A stretch of 64,000 bases of DNA from Ahaetulla prasina (lineage: Eukaryota; Chordata; Lepidosauria; Squamata; Colubridae), in assembly GCF_028640845.1 (NCBI RefSeq), contig NC_080540.1, positions 216,425,300 through 216,489,299 on the forward strand. The letters run 5' to 3'. The first letter of the stretch is position 1. Each line of letters opens with the position of its first letter. The notes beneath the pieces are model-generated. The model did not search any database, was not told the DNA's origin, and worked only from the letters and a program-made list of their open reading frames with translations. Made by a program: the position numbers and the translations under genes. This document shows positions 33,338-44,469 of the stretch, piece after piece.

Positions 33338-33550
33338 TTCTCCTAAGGATTAAGGAGAAGACTCCTAACAGAGAGAGCAATCAACAAATGGAACAACTTG
33401 CCTTCAGAAGTTGTGAGTGCTCCATCACTGGAGGTTTTCAAAAACAGACTGGACAATCATTTATATGAAATGGTTTAGGGTCTCTCTGCTCAAGCAGGGA
33501 GTTGAACTAAAAGATCTCCAAGGTCCCTTCCAGCTCTATTATTCTATGTG
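33338..33550 (+). mobile_element. CR1 LINE 3' end
   Basis: CATTAATT-free plus-strand text ATCAACAAATGGAACAACTT, GGAGGTTTTCAAAAACAGAC, AGGTCCCTTCCAGCTCTATT and the short CR1 terminal ATTCTATG word at about 33540. The coding remnant is the last ~40 residues of ORF2. 5' truncated. Confidence 0.85.
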
Positions 33551-33869
33551 TTCTAATATACAGTAGTGTCTTTCCCAATGTTCTCTTAAAAGTACTCTGC
33601 TGATATTCAGACTGGGTCACCTTGAAATCCTTTCGAGGTCAGTGGGATATGTCCATAAAGGCACATTAGATGCTTATGCAGGAATTGTAAAACAGTAATT
33701 CTGAAGGTGAAATGCTCTTTTGAACAGTTTGCACAGCTTTAAAATTAGTTCAGGCTGATTGTATTAATGTTTTTAATTGGATATTGACTAGAAATTCTTT
33801 GAGTGTCCTTTCTCATTTGCCTATGTAGTTCTGAAAATCACTATAGAGGGGGATAGTAGTGTACTAATA

Positions 33870-34035
33870 ATATTAGTATTGGTATTGTGTGGTGTGGTGT
33901 GGTATGGTGTGGTATGGTAGAGTACAGTACAATATAGTATAGCAAGTTTTCCCTGAAGATAAGGTAAGGTAAGGTGAGGTGAGATGAGGTAACGCAACGC
34001 AACACAACATCACATCACATCACATCACATCACAT
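33870..34035. repeat. Drifting pentanucleotide array
   Basis: Two blocks of 5-bp units change step by step: TGTGG to TATGG to TAGAG to TACAG to TATAG (33880-33942), then AAGGT to GAGGT to AACGC to AACAC to CACAT (33962-34035). The period stays at five while the motif changes. Confidence 0.85.
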
Positions 34036-34039
34036 ATTT

Positions 34040-35370
34040 TGAGAGTACTCGCTGATAATCCTGTAGAAATATGTGTTCTTAATTCTTAATAGATATGCTC
34101 TTTTTCAGAGACGCTGTTTTCAGTTATTAGCCATGGTTTATTTCAAAGAACCAACCGTATTCCATATCTCATTTGTAATTTTGATTTGTCATAGTTAATT
34201 TTCTTCAGTAAGTGCCCTGTATGTACTTCTCAGCAGGATCTGCTCAATGTTTTATTATGTACATGAACTACAACAAATTAAACCTTGATATACTATTGGC
34301 TCAGGAGGTATGTATTAAAATGTTCCTCAGCTTTATTTTTACACATAAAATATAATCTATTTTAAAGCAGCAGGGCAATTATAATTTTGAGATCAACTCC
34401 ACTGACATCAAAATCAATTCGCCAAGGTTGAACTTGGTCTATGATTTTTCATGTTTTGCTTGCCATGTTCTAACATATATTAGAAGAAAGAGAACTTGTT
34501 GGAAGCTTGAAATATACAGTAAAATCTATTCATGAAATTTTGTCTCCCTCTTACCTTGATATATTCCATATTGCAAGGATTTGATGGATCAAGTAGTTTC
34601 ATATCTCTGTGGATATAGTAATTAATGTGTTAGGTGATTTCAACAAAACAAAAAAGAAAAAAAGAAAGGTTCATCTCTCAGCATGCTTGAGTGACAATAT
34701 GATTAGCATGCATAATTTTTCATCATCATTTTTCATTATCATTCCTTCTTTCAACATTTAAGAAAAATAAAATTAAAAGGTATCTTATAACTGGTATGAT
34801 GTAGATAGGTGCATGTAGACAAACTTTTTGGCTATAACCTAATTAAAGACATTTTAATTAATAAATTCATCAGTTGCAGTTAAAATAACTTTCAATTAAA
34901 TACACAAAACTCTGAATATGGATAAAGGCAATGTTTCTCAAGCAAGCTACATAATTTCAGGTTTTATTTAATGTAAATATGGGTCAGAAAGGAAGTTCTC
35001 TTCCATATGCCTTAAAAATGGTATTTGCCATTTTTATGAACTACGTACTGATTATTTGGGAGCACTTTTAAAAATAAATATATTTTAATTCATTTATCTA
35101 ACCATTAAATTGATATAAAGCAGAAATACTTACTTTTGGAGGCTAATTGTCAAGTTTTGAATCGGAGAATATCTTACAGTCATTCTCACAAAATGGCTGC
35201 CAAAAAGATTGTGGACAACCACATGATACCTATTTATCACAATATAAATGCATATGGTCTCAAAGTGCTCTTTATTTATTCTGTGATTTCCATCTCTTTT
35301 CTGGCACATGTACCTTATCAGTCTATCAGTGATTTGTCTCTTGAATTGGTCTCAACACTAGATGACTGGA
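34040..35370. other. Unique AT-rich DNA
   Basis: No exon recognised. The part 34675-34745 (AGCATGCATAATTTTTCATC) is homeodomain-motif rich. The open frame at 35136-35381 has no motif. Confidence 0.35.
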
Positions 35371-35374
35371 AACA

Positions 35375-35600
35375 TAGCTGATATAGCCCAATTTGGATTA
35401 CTGCAAAGTGTTCTATGTGGGACTCTCCTTGAAGATGCTCATAATTTCCCCAGAATACAGTTGTACAAATATGGTAGTTTCATTTGGGGAGCTACATTGC
35501 TTACCAATCAGTTTCTGGGAACAATTCAAAGTGCTTCTTGTCCTTCAGGGCTCAGAGTCCAAGTATTTATGAAACTAGTTCTCTTCAGTTATTTCTGTTT
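35375..35600 (+). mobile_element. L2-like LINE ORF2 remnant
   Basis: The nucleotide run TTTGGATTACTGCAAAGTGT then CTATGTGGGACT, TTGGGGAGCTACATTGCTTA and GGAACAATTCAAAGTGCTTC corresponds to the L2-type segment normally reading DYCN.LY.GLP ... HW.PV. It is frameshifted, so the 109-residue frame there is not the element's protein. Confidence 0.55.
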
Positions 35601-36394
35601 GTGCTATAAAATCAAGCAGGCTCTGGATCTCCTCAGTAAAACTGTGCTGGTCAAATCCCAAAAGCCTGCTAGCAAGCCAAGGTTGTGCTGAGAGTGACAT
35701 AATCATGCCGTCTTGAAAAGGCATTGCCCAATCTCACAATGGTGGACGCATAGGCCACCCTTACTACACATAATTATCCCATGTAAATCCATCTTCCATG
35801 TTGGAATAGAAATCCATCTGGGTTCAGTTCCAAGTGGGGAGAAAGACACTGGAAATCAGGGTGGCTGATTGGAAAGATGTTTTTTAATGATGGCCAGGAC
35901 CTGGTTTGAGGTCCTGGGCAAAAAAGGCACATGGGTGAGAGAGAGAGAGAGATTTATACCCTCTCTTGGGGTTTGAATTTGAGCTTGTTGGTTGTCATTG
36001 TCCCATGGGGCCATGCAGGGGTAACTTTGTAGGTTGTCTTTGTCCCAGGCTTGGTTGAGTCTTGCTGGGTGATGATGTAATGAAAGGGTTTTGGGCAATT
36101 CCTATTATGGCTCTGCTTGAAGGAGGTAGATCTTTGTTATATAGAATAGATTGGCCCAGGCCTTAATGGCCCATTGACAAAGGTGTGTGTGGGGGGGGCT
36201 GAGTTTCTGCCTCCCTTTTAGGGGAAATATTCTATTCTAAAATATCTCATTTTCCTAGGAGAGGGGTGCTAACTTCCTAGGAGTAGCAATGGCCATCAGC
36301 TTCAATTGTTTTAAAAGGGGTCTGGAAGATTGGCTCTGGTCCTGATCCTGAAGATTTTGCGTCTCCTCCAAATACTAACTGCAGGAAAAGTGTC
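35601..36394. other. Unclassified, probably retroelement-derived
   Basis: Higher-GC text from about 35830 (GGTGGCTGATTGGAAAGATG, GGCCAGGACCTGGTTTGAGG) up to the Penelope-like piece at 36395 looks like part of an interspersed element rather than unique DNA, but no motif identifies it. Contains (GA)n at 35938-35953 and a G-run near 36192. Confidence 0.3.
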
Positions 36395-36650
36395 TATGTA
36401 GAGTCTCAACTAGCCAGGTCATGGTTGTCCCACCTTTTCAGAAGGTGACTGGACTGATCTTCAGAGTGCTAATGACCAGCTGACTGCAAAGAAAATAAAT
36501 CCTTCTGTTTTACCCCCACTCCATTCAGTCAGAACTGAAGAAGCTTCTTGGATGAGAAGTGAAACATTTTCAAGGGGAAAAAAAACCCAAGAAAATCCAG
36601 TTGTCTTTTGAAAAGCACCTTTGAGACAACAGCAGAGAACAATAGCCCAA
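36395..36650 (+). mobile_element. Penelope-like terminal segment
   Basis: Shares with 24896-25420 the words AGCCAGGTCATGGTTGTCCC, GAGTGCTAATGACCAGCTGA, CAGAACTGAAGAAGCTTCTT and CCAGTTGTCTTTTGAAAAGC. Single orientation here, so it shows the unit without its inverted partner. Includes the hammerhead-like motif listed separately. Confidence 0.6.
36532..36571 (+). ncRNA. Degenerate hammerhead-ribozyme-like motif
   Basis: The core box CTGAAGA (36535-36541, consensus CTGANGA) is followed by a 6-bp helix GCTTCT/AGAAGT (one G-T pair, loop TGGATG) and GAAA (36561-36564). GAA (36532-36534) can pair with TTC (36569-36571). The expected GTC before the cleavage point is ATT here and the C-G pair is lost, so activity is doubtful. 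Hammerheads of this minimal kind are known in Penelope-like elements. Confidence 0.45.
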
Positions 36651-36989
36651 GAGGGCCATATCTCCAGCCCCTGCATGCAACATCTGCAGAGGTATCTGGC
36701 TGGCCATTGTAAAAAACCAACTGCTGGATCGTGTAATGTTATTTTATTTTTTGGGTTCTGTGTAGGTGGGTTCTGAGCTTGCACTAAGAAATTCAACCGA
36801 CAGCGTAACCTTATTTATGTCCAATGAGTTCAAGGCTGCTGCTGGAATCCCATAGATGGTTACTAAAAGCAAATCTTTCTGAAATCAGCAGAACTTTCTT
36901 TCTTCTATGTTGGAATTAATTGGTGGAGTTGTAATGCTTTGATTATGTGATAGTGTGCCATTTTGTCTTTTTTTTTAATGCCTAGAGAT
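36651..36989. other. No recognised feature
   Basis: Unique sequence between the Penelope-like and Bov-B fragments. Confidence 0.35.
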
Positions 36990-37500
36990 CACGTAAATAG
37001 ATCTTCTTATCCATGACAGTCTATCTCCAACCTGTTCTTTCAAGTCTCCCAATGGTGCATTCATCACACTCTTTTTCGGAGAGCTAGCTCTTTGCAGAAT
37101 ATGTCCAAAGTAGAATAATTTGGGTCATTTGTGCCTTGGTGGAAAATTCTGGGTTGACTTGTTCAATGATACATTGGTTTGTTTTCTCAGCCATCCACGG
37201 TATTCTCAGGAATCTATTCCACGATGCGAAGTTCAAAAGCATCAATACTTTATCTATCTTGCTAGTTCAAACCCCAACCTTTGCTTCCACAAGAATGCCA
37301 CATGGCTTGTATGATTCTAATCTAGGTATAACGCTTCACAGCATGTGACAATCTTTTTCCAACGCTTTCCACTGCAAGAGAGTCATTTTTCACCCTTCTA
37401 TTCTAGTAGCACAAGGTCGTTTTAACACCATGAAAAGAACGGAGGGATAAGCTTCAATTCAGAATCTGGTCTCCCTTCCTCCACCTTTAAAAACTGATCT
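36990..37500 (-). mobile_element. Bov-B (RTE) LINE, ORF2 C-terminal fragment
   Basis: The minus strand gives FLRIPWMAEKTNQCIIEQVN followed by PEFSTKAQMTQI and further on IGRLERTGWR, the order LLR.PWTA...N..ILE.INPE.SLE.QM known from Bov-B ORF2 ends. Several stops. Both plus-strand frames drawn over it are shadows. Confidence 0.7.
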
Positions 37501-37848
37501 TAAAATGTTTTTCTGCCGTGCGACATTTATCTTATAACCAGGTAGAGATAAACAATCGGGTCATGGCAAGAATTAAAAGCCTAATCAAGGAAGATGGATT
37601 TGAAAGCTGGTCTACATAAATCCTTTACTTCCTTTATGTTCTATAAATGAAATTTTAATTCTTGGAATTAAAGAACCTACAGAACATGCCAAAAGACCCT
37701 ATATCCACAACTTCTGAAGGCAAAGTCTTCCACTGATTAATTGTGGGGGGAAAAGCATTTTTTCTTCCACTGATTAATTGTGGAAGACTTTGTCAGGAAA
37801 TTTCTGTCAGGAAATTTCTCCGTAGTTCTAGGTTGGTTCTCTTCTTGA

Positions 37849-38120
37849 GCCTCTGGTGGCTCAGACCGCTAAGACAGTCTGTTATTAACACAGCTGCTTG
37901 CAATTACTGCAGGTTCAAGTCCCACCAGGCCCAAGGTTGACTCAGCCTTCCATTCTTTATAAGGTAGGTAAAATGAGGACCCAGATTGTTGGGGGCAATA
38001 AGTTGACTTTGTATATAATATACAAATGGATGAAGACTATTGCTTAACATAGTGTAAGCCGCCCTGAGTCTTCGGAGAAGGGCGGGATATAAATGCAAAT
38101 AAATAAATAAATAAATAAAA
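37849..38120 (+). mobile_element. tRNA-headed SINE with L2-type tail, inside CR1
   Basis: A box GGTGGCTCAGACCG, B box GCAGGTTCAAGTCCC, GTCAACC-type core, and a tail GCCGCCCTGAGTCTTCGGAG then AAGGGCGGGATATAAATGC with (AATA)n. The most complete plus-strand copy in the window. Confidence 0.88.
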
Positions 38121-38299
38121 AATTAGCTTCTATCCATAGCTTCTTGTTCTGCCCTCAGGTGCTTTGAAGAATAGCTTGAGTTCATGTTCTTTGTGGCAGA
38201 TCTTAGATATTGGAACACTGCTATCATGTCTCCCTTATTCCTTCTTTTCATTAAACTACGCATACCCAATTCCTGCAACCATTCTTCATATGGTGTAGC

Positions 38300-38740
38300 C
38301 AGTGGTGAAATTTAAAAATTTTCCCTAGCGGTTCTATGGGTGTGGCTTGGTGGGCATGGCTTGGTGGGGGGTTCCTGTGACTGGGTGGACGTGGCCAATT
38401 TTTTTCTTTTTTTAAGCACTTTTTAACTAAAAAAAGTTTTAAAAATCCCGATGATCAGCTGTGACAATCAACCGTGCCCGTGATCATCGAACCTTTTTTT
38501 TTTTTACTTTTTAAAAGCATTTTTTTACTACTGGTTCAGGCAAATAGGTAGTTAAAAATGCTTTTAAAAAGTAAAAAATAGTTCTGACAATCAGCTGTGA
38601 CAATCAGCTGTGCCATGAGATCGTCGGAACCTCTTTTTACCTTTTTAAAGCATTTTTTTACTACCGGTTCAGGTGAACCGGTAGCATTTTTTATTAATTG
38701 TTTGGGCGAACCGGCCCAAACCGGTAGCATTTCACCCCTG
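38300..38740 (+). mobile_element. hAT MITE, family B variant (441 bp), inside CR1
   Basis: Left CAGTGGTGAAAT, right ATTTCACCCCTG; duplications GGTGTAGC (38292-38299) and GTTGTAGC (38741-38748), 7 of 8. The inside has a CAATCAGCTGTGACAATCAG repeat and several ACCGGTTC/GAACCGGT words near the right end. Confidence 0.93.
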
Positions 38741-39123
38741 GTTGTAGCCTTCAGTCCATTAATTGTCTTTGTTGCTCTTCTCTATACTTTTTCTAGAGTC
38801 TCAACAACATTGTGGCAAAAAGTCAAAGGTGAAAGGAAGACAACTGGATTCCTTTTGACAATAAATGGGCCAGTATGCTCTCTTGGATGCTTAGTATTAA
38901 CACCCACATTAATATCAGAAGGACATTCATGATCATTTACAGCAAGAGTCGCCCTCCTGTGGCATTCCAAATATTGCTCAGCCAGCACTGTTAAATCAGT
39001 GTTATTTATATATTGTTGCTTGAACTCAATTCCTCATAGGTAGGCCTAAGAAATTTTGGAATATGGTTTTAGACAGATGATCTCATTTCTAAGTCATGCA
39101 TATAAGCTGCTGATGCTTTAGTG

Positions 39124-39654
39124 CCATGATGGCGAACCTATGGCACACGCAGAACCCTCTCTGAGAACACACGAGCCATCGCCCCAGCTCAGCTCCACTG
39201 CGCGTGCATGCACGCCTCTCGCCGGCCAGCTGATTTTGGGGTCTTTGCCACACATGTGCAGGGGCGGGGCACATGTGGGAGATATGTGTGCATGTGTGGG
39301 TAGGTAGGGGGCATGCAGGGGGGATTGTGCGTGCATTGCATTATGGGTTATAAGTGCAGGTGGGCCTACTAGGCCCAAAACAGGGAGCGGGGCCCCATCC
39401 ATTTTTGCTCCCAGGAGGCTGCAGGGAGGACTACTAGGCTTAAATCGGGGTGCGTGGGGAGCGTGGGGGGGGGTCATCTGCCCATGTGCAGGGGGATAGG
39501 GGAGCATGGGGGGGTTGCGTGTACATAAGCAGGGGGTGGGGCTTGCGGGAGAGTTGTGTGCCCATTGCATTATGGGTGCAGGCACGCATGCGTCCTGTCA
39601 CATGCATGCTTCCGTGCTTTTGGCACGTGACAACAAAAAGGTTAGCCATCACTG
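39124..39654 (+). mobile_element. hAT MITE, family D (531 bp)
   Basis: Left CCATGATGGCGAACCTATGG, right AGGTTAGCCATCACTG; perfect duplications CTTTAGTG at 39116-39123 and 39655-39662. The GC-rich interior with TGCATGCAC words explains the 155- and 114-residue chance frames. Confidence 0.94.
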
Positions 39655-39662
39655 CTTTAGTG

Positions 39663-40230
39663 GACTCTACTCTCTGTTTAAGTAAAGGTGAACATGCAGT
39701 GCTATTTTTCCTCCTGCCAAGGATTTCCCCCACTGCCTCTCTTAGCCACCTGGCTGTGATAATCTTGAGACTAACCAAAGAGATATGGCATTAAGCTTCC
39801 TATAAAAAACAGTCTGACACTGATTTTGCTTACATGGTGTTTCTAGTTATGGCAAGGAAAAGGATCCTTTCCTTAAGCCATCTTTTACTTTTATTTATTT
39901 TTCTATTCCTTTCCCTGCCTTGCAGTAATGAACCATTCACTGGGCTATACATTCGACAGCATGAAAATAGGAAACATTCAGGAATGACTAATAATATGCA
40001 AAGGCAAGAAGTCATGTCTTTGCAGAATGAGTGCATTGGATAAAATACTGTAAGTTAAAAGTGGAAAGCTTCAAATAATTAGTCTTAAAACAATGAAAGG
40101 CAAACAAAGGAGGGAGCCAGAGTGGAAAGGAAAGAACTGTGCTGAATTTTTAAAAGTGGAACACTTATGTAATTTTTGTGCATGTGTATATGTGTGTGTG
40201 TGCATATCAGAGACACATGTAAATACACAC
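39663..40230. other. No recognised feature
   Basis: Unique sequence leading into a (GT)n run (40188-40204). Confidence 0.4.
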
Positions 40231-40236
40231 AGAGGC

Positions 40237-40303
<67 letters not shown>

Positions 40304-40334
40304 TAGATATAGATATAGATATAGATATAGATAT
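40231..40334. repeat. (GATA)n then (GATATA)n microsatellite
   Basis: TAGA units from about 40236 to 40300 give way to ATAGAT/ATATAG hexamers to 40334. A short inverse (TATC)n follows at 40363-40375. Confidence 0.95.
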
Positions 40335-40751
40335 GAGTATTTCTGTGTGCATAAATGCAATCTATCTATCTATCTCTCATTCTCTCCTCTTTCTCTTTCT
40401 CAAGAAAGAAGTGGTCAATAAATCTGACACAATTCTCAAGAAGAGCCTACTTTAGAGCAAGGTCTGAGTTGTTGAAGTCCATGGTTAATAGAGGCACTTT
40501 CATCACCTGCCATAGCATAAGAGAATGTGTAAATGTGATGTCCAAGCCATAAAAGATATTAGACATGGTTTTTTATTTTTTATCATCAACCGTATGACCC
40601 TCTTAGGCTTAGATGTTTAACTTCCCCTAGTTGAAAGAACAGCCCACTGGGATCTGAATCACAGATTGTCCTATTTCCCATGGGCTCAAATCTATACATT
40701 GTGAACAGAACTGCTAAGTTTATATTTAAGATAGTTGACTTAAGAACATAC

Positions 40752-40885
40752 TGTATGTGTGTGTGTGTGTATTATATTAATTATATTATATTATATTAAT
40801 AATTATATATAAATTATTATATTAATTATATAATTATTATATTATATTATATTATATAACTATAATTTATATAGTCTTATATTCT
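40752..40885. repeat. (GT)n plus AT-rich (TATTA)n stretch
   Basis: A (GT)8 at 40754-40770 is followed by about 110 bp of TATTA/AATTA units with no other base. Confidence 0.9.
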
Positions 40886-40887
40886 AT

Positions 40888-41175
40888 ATAGGGATGCGGT
40901 GGCTCAGTGGCTAAGATGCTGAGCTTGTTGATCAAAAGGTCAGCAGTTCAGCGGCTCAAATCCCTAGTGCTACATAACGGGGTAAGCTCTTGTTACTTGT
41001 CCCAGCTTCTGCCAAACTAGCAGTTTGAAAGCACGTAAAAAAATGCAAATAGAAAAATAGGGACTACCTCTGGTGGGAAGGTAACAGTGTTCCGTGTGCC
41101 TTTGGCATTTACTCATGCCAGCCACATGACCATGGATGTCTTCAGACAGCGCTGGCTCTTTGGCTTTGAAACAGA
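40888..41175 (+). mobile_element. Sauria-type SINE, 3' truncated
   Basis: GATGCGGTGGCTCAGTGGCT, CAGCAGTTCAGCGGCTCAAA and CTTGTTACTTGTCCCAGCTT; stops near GCTCTTTGGCTTTGAAACAG without the Bov-B-like tail. Confidence 0.85.
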
Positions 41176-41634
41176 GATTTCTTGTATTATATATAAGACT
41201 AATCACTTAATAAACAATACTAATGTAGAAAGAACTTATATATCAACATGGGTAGAAGACAACATTCATAACCATCTCAACTTTGCTCAATTGACTTAGA
41301 TTCTTCAGCAGATCTACAATGCTTTGCAAAAAAGAGAATTTTATATGTACAGTTACATGTCAGGGAATTTTTCCCTTGTGAGACCGTTCTTTTGCAAATG
41401 ACAGTGCATATAACAATAAACATGAAGTCCCTCTGCTTATGGACATCAGTGCCGTATGTTTGTTTGAAGACCTACTTAGCATGGATTGTAGAGACTATTT
41501 GACCAAGCGCCATTATTTCTTCCTGGTTTTTTGAACAGCAGTGTCTTAGTAGAAAAATTCAGTTATTAATACTGTTGGGTGACATCTTGCTTGGCACCAG
41601 TGTCTCTTTAGAGGCCTTCTGGGGCTAATCAATC
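41176..41634. other. No recognised feature
   Basis: Unique AT-rich DNA. Confidence 0.4.
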
Positions 41635-41642
41635 AATATAGG

Positions 41643-41779
41643 TAGTGGTGGGATTCAAGTAATTTAACAACCGGTTCTCTGCCGTAATGATTTCTTCTAA
41701 CTACCAATTTGCCAAACTGCTCAGAAAGTTAACAACCGGTTCTCTCAAAGTGGTGCGAACTGGCTGAATCCCACCACTG
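41643..41779 (+). mobile_element. hAT MITE, family F (137 bp)
   Basis: Left TAGTGGTGGGATTCA, right TGAATCCCACCACTG; duplications AATATAGG (41635-41642) and AATATGGG (41780-41787), 7 of 8. Contains ACAACCGGTTCTCT twice. The reverse-oriented sister at 49253 has the same length. Confidence 0.94.
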
Positions 41780-42069
41780 AATATGGGGCTGAATTATATT
41801 GGTATTTTTAAAAAATGTTTGACATCTCCATAGCTGTTTCTGGGATGTTGATATTTTTATCCTAATTGTATTTAATATTCAGGTTTGAATCGCCTGGTGG
41901 ATTGGTGAAATCAAAAGATATGAAATATGTGATGAACTTGTGAAATAGCCAGAACATTTTGGTCCAAAAATGACAAAGGACATTGGTGAAAATAATCACC
42001 CTTTTCCAATGAAATCAGTAAAAAAACATGATGCCTTATTGTAGAAAGATTATTGCATGAGCAGAAATG

Positions 42070-42480
42070 GAAAAATAAGGAAGCTTCAAAGGTTGAAGAC
42101 TGGATAATTAACATATGGACTTGGTAGAGTTGGCAAAACTAATGAGAGGGAAATCTGCAGAGGCTTTCATTAAAGACTTGAGTCCATTTATGGATTATTT
42201 TACAAAACTGGAGAAAAATAGCTTGATGATAAAAGGGTTTTATAGATTAAATAAAGGGAGATGATGGAAAAATTTAAATAGCAATTATAACAGTATAAAA
42301 GAATCAAAAATGGTTAATGAATCCATGAGAAAAGTAAGGGTGAAAATGGACTATATGCTTTTTTTCTTAAAAAAAGTAGCTGTTTAGTTTTATCTGCAAG
42401 TTTATATTTTTGTATATAAAGTATATTTATGTACCGTTTTTATGTTTTATTTTATGAGTAGAATTTTAATAAAGTTTATG
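42070..42480 (+). mobile_element. L1 LINE 3' end
   Basis: One frame carries KVEDWIINIWTW; another gives AEAFIKDLSPFMDYFTKLEK, the end of L1 ORF2, followed by an AT-rich 3' UTR with TTTTAATAAAGTTTAT at 42464-42479. No insertions. 5' truncated. Confidence 0.7.
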
Positions 42481-42505
42481 GGTGTAGATGATACAGATTT
42501 TAGAT

Positions 42506-42704
42506 CGGGATCACCAACCTTTCGGACCTCAGGGACCACTAAATTCATAATTTTGAATCCCGCGGACCACTAATATGATTTTTTTTAAAAAAAAGATAAA
42601 TAGTATTTAGTGCAATATAAAAAATGCAAATAATTTTTCTGCAGACCACTAGAATTTTCTTGTGGACCACTGGTGGTCCACAGACCACCAATTGGAGACC
42701 ACTA
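42506..42704. mobile_element. hAT MITE, family H (199 bp)
   Basis: Left CGGGATCACCAACCTTTCGG, right CCAATTGGAGACCACTA; duplications TTTTAGAT (42498-42505) and TTTTAGAC (42705-42712), 7 of 8. TGTGGACCAC..GTGGTCCACA inside is a short hairpin (42661-42682). Confidence 0.88.
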
Positions 42705-42712
42705 TTTTAGAC

Positions 42713-43587
42713 GATTTATATATATCTTTATATGTATAACATTGATAAACTTTCATCCAGCACTTCCTCTGAGAGAAAAATAGGCAATATAGTACTGTAC
42801 CTTGACTTTTATCAACTTCTACTCACTGAAAAGAATTAGTGGGAGTTATAGAATACAGTATCTGCAGGGCATAGTATTTCTTGTCTACCTTAAGAGGTTC
42901 TAATCAAATCTGCTCAGAGTCACTGTGTTTTGTACTTTGGGGATCTCATTCCACACCACTGAACACAGTTGTAAAGGCCTGCAGAAAGGAGAAATGTAAT
43001 CATATCAGCCCAAAAATAACATAAATGGGATATTGCAGTTGGGATAGATACGGTTAGTTGTTTTTTTCTTCCCCCTAGAAACTGTCATATCCTTAGTAAG
43101 AAAGAAAGTGAGGCCCAAAGAAATAAAATTCCATATCCAGCAGCATCTGCAGCATAGAACGTGTGTGTGAGAACAGACAGAAGCACAATTGAAGCTTCAC
43201 CCTTCTGTATGTATGTGCATTATTGCACGTACACACACACTCACACATACACAGGACAAGGTGTATGTGCTGCTGTCCTGCTGTGATCTCTATCTTGGGT
43301 CTTTTGAGCCCACCTGAAGATGCCCTTCTATGTACTTGACCTCTTATCTGTTATAATAAATCTCCCCTCCCTTATTGGTTTTCAAATCCTGAATGTAACT
43401 GCTATTCCAGGCTAGCTTTATTTATTTGTTTGATTTAGATATCACTTTTCCTTTAGGACCTTACTCTCTATTGCTTCCTCCACCAATTTTTGCACAAAAA
43501 CAACCCCCCTGTGAAGTAGGTTGAGCTGGGAAGAGTCAGTGACCCGAAGTCTCCAAGGGGAGTTTCAGAGGCTGAGGATGAGCTTGG
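42713..43587. other. No recognised feature
   Basis: Unique sequence with short CA runs near 43235. No exon called. Confidence 0.4.
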
Positions 43588-43595
43588 ATCGAGAC

Positions 43596-44460
43596 CAGGG
43601 GTGTCAAACTCGATTTCATTGAGGGCCGCATCAGGGTTGTGTTTGACCTCTGGGGGCTAGGGTGGGTGTGGCGAGGATGGACGTGGCCACCTCAACATCA
43701 CTCATGTCGGGGGCGTCTGTGGTGGCCTGAGTGCTCTGCCAGCAAAAACAACCTCCCAAGCTTGTTTTTAGAAGCTTGGAACTTAGAACTCCGTCGCCTT
43801 TGACAAGACCTAAGTTTAACTCATAGAATCATCTATTGTAATGTCTTTCCTGTTAAAGACTACTTCAGCTTCAATTGCAATAATACAAGAGCAACCAATA
43901 GATTTAAACTTAATGTTAACCGCTTTAATCTAGATTGCAAAAAACATGATTTCTGTAACAGAGTTATCAGTGCTTGGAACACATTATCTGACTCTGTGGT
44001 CTCTTCCCATAATCCCAAAAGCTTTAACCAAAAACTTTCTACTATTGACCTCACCTAAGAGGACTATAAGGGGCGTGCATAAGAGCACAAACGTGCCTAC
44101 CGTTCCTGTATTATTGTTTTTCTTTTTTCTTCTTATATATATATAGGCTTATACTTCCTTATATTACCTCATATATATGTTTATATACTATATAATCTTT
44201 TTATGTGATGCTTATATATAATGTTGTGACAAAATAAATAAATAAATAAATAAATAAATAAAGCTTCGTTTTCAGCTGCCATGGCCTCCTGCAACTCTCT
44301 GCCAGTAAAAATGCAGCTCAGGATGGCCGCACCCAGCCTCCTGAGCTCCATTTTTGCTGACAGAAGCACCACAGGCTGGTCCTTCACTGTTTTCAAGATG
44401 GCCCTGTGAACCAGATCTAAGTACTCCATGGATCTCCGGATCTTGAGTTTGACACCCCTG
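43596..44460 (+). mobile_element. hAT MITE, family E, split by a LINE
   Basis: Left CAGGGGTGTCAAACTCGATT, right TTGAGTTTGACACCCCTG; flanks ATCGAGAC (43588-43595) and ATTTAGAC (44461-44468) agree at 6 of 8. Pieces 43596-43782 and 44263-44460 match the reverse-oriented copy at 57214 (CTGCCAG...AAAATG...GCTC). Confidence 0.85.
43783..44262 (+). mobile_element. L3-like LINE 3' part inside hAT family E
   Basis: The plus strand reads DYFSFNCNNTRATNRFKLNV, NRVISAWNTLSDSV and KLSTIDLT followed by a stop; the 3' UTR ends TTGTGACAAAATAAATAAAT. AAGCTT at both junctions may be its target duplication. Confidence 0.85.
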
Positions 44461-44469
44461 ATTTAGACC

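Larger units (their letters stand above)
37690..38820 (-). mobile_element. CR1 LINE fragment, split by a SINE and a hAT copy
   Basis: Antisense CR1 text runs through 37690-37846 (CCACAACTTCTGAAGGCAAA, with a local duplication of CCACTGATTAATTGTGG), 38121-38299 (GGAACACTGCTATCATGTCT, CCCAATTCCTGCAACCATTC) and 38741-38820 (GTTGCTCTTCTCTATACTTT, TAGAGTCTCAACA). It corresponds to the same ORF2 C-terminal part as 2716-3020. Confidence 0.88.

Noticed and set aside
39118..39585. 155-residue proline-rich minus-strand ORF
   Set aside because: Falls inside the GC-rich family D hAT element with perfect duplications; its mate at 12184-12528 behaves in the same way.
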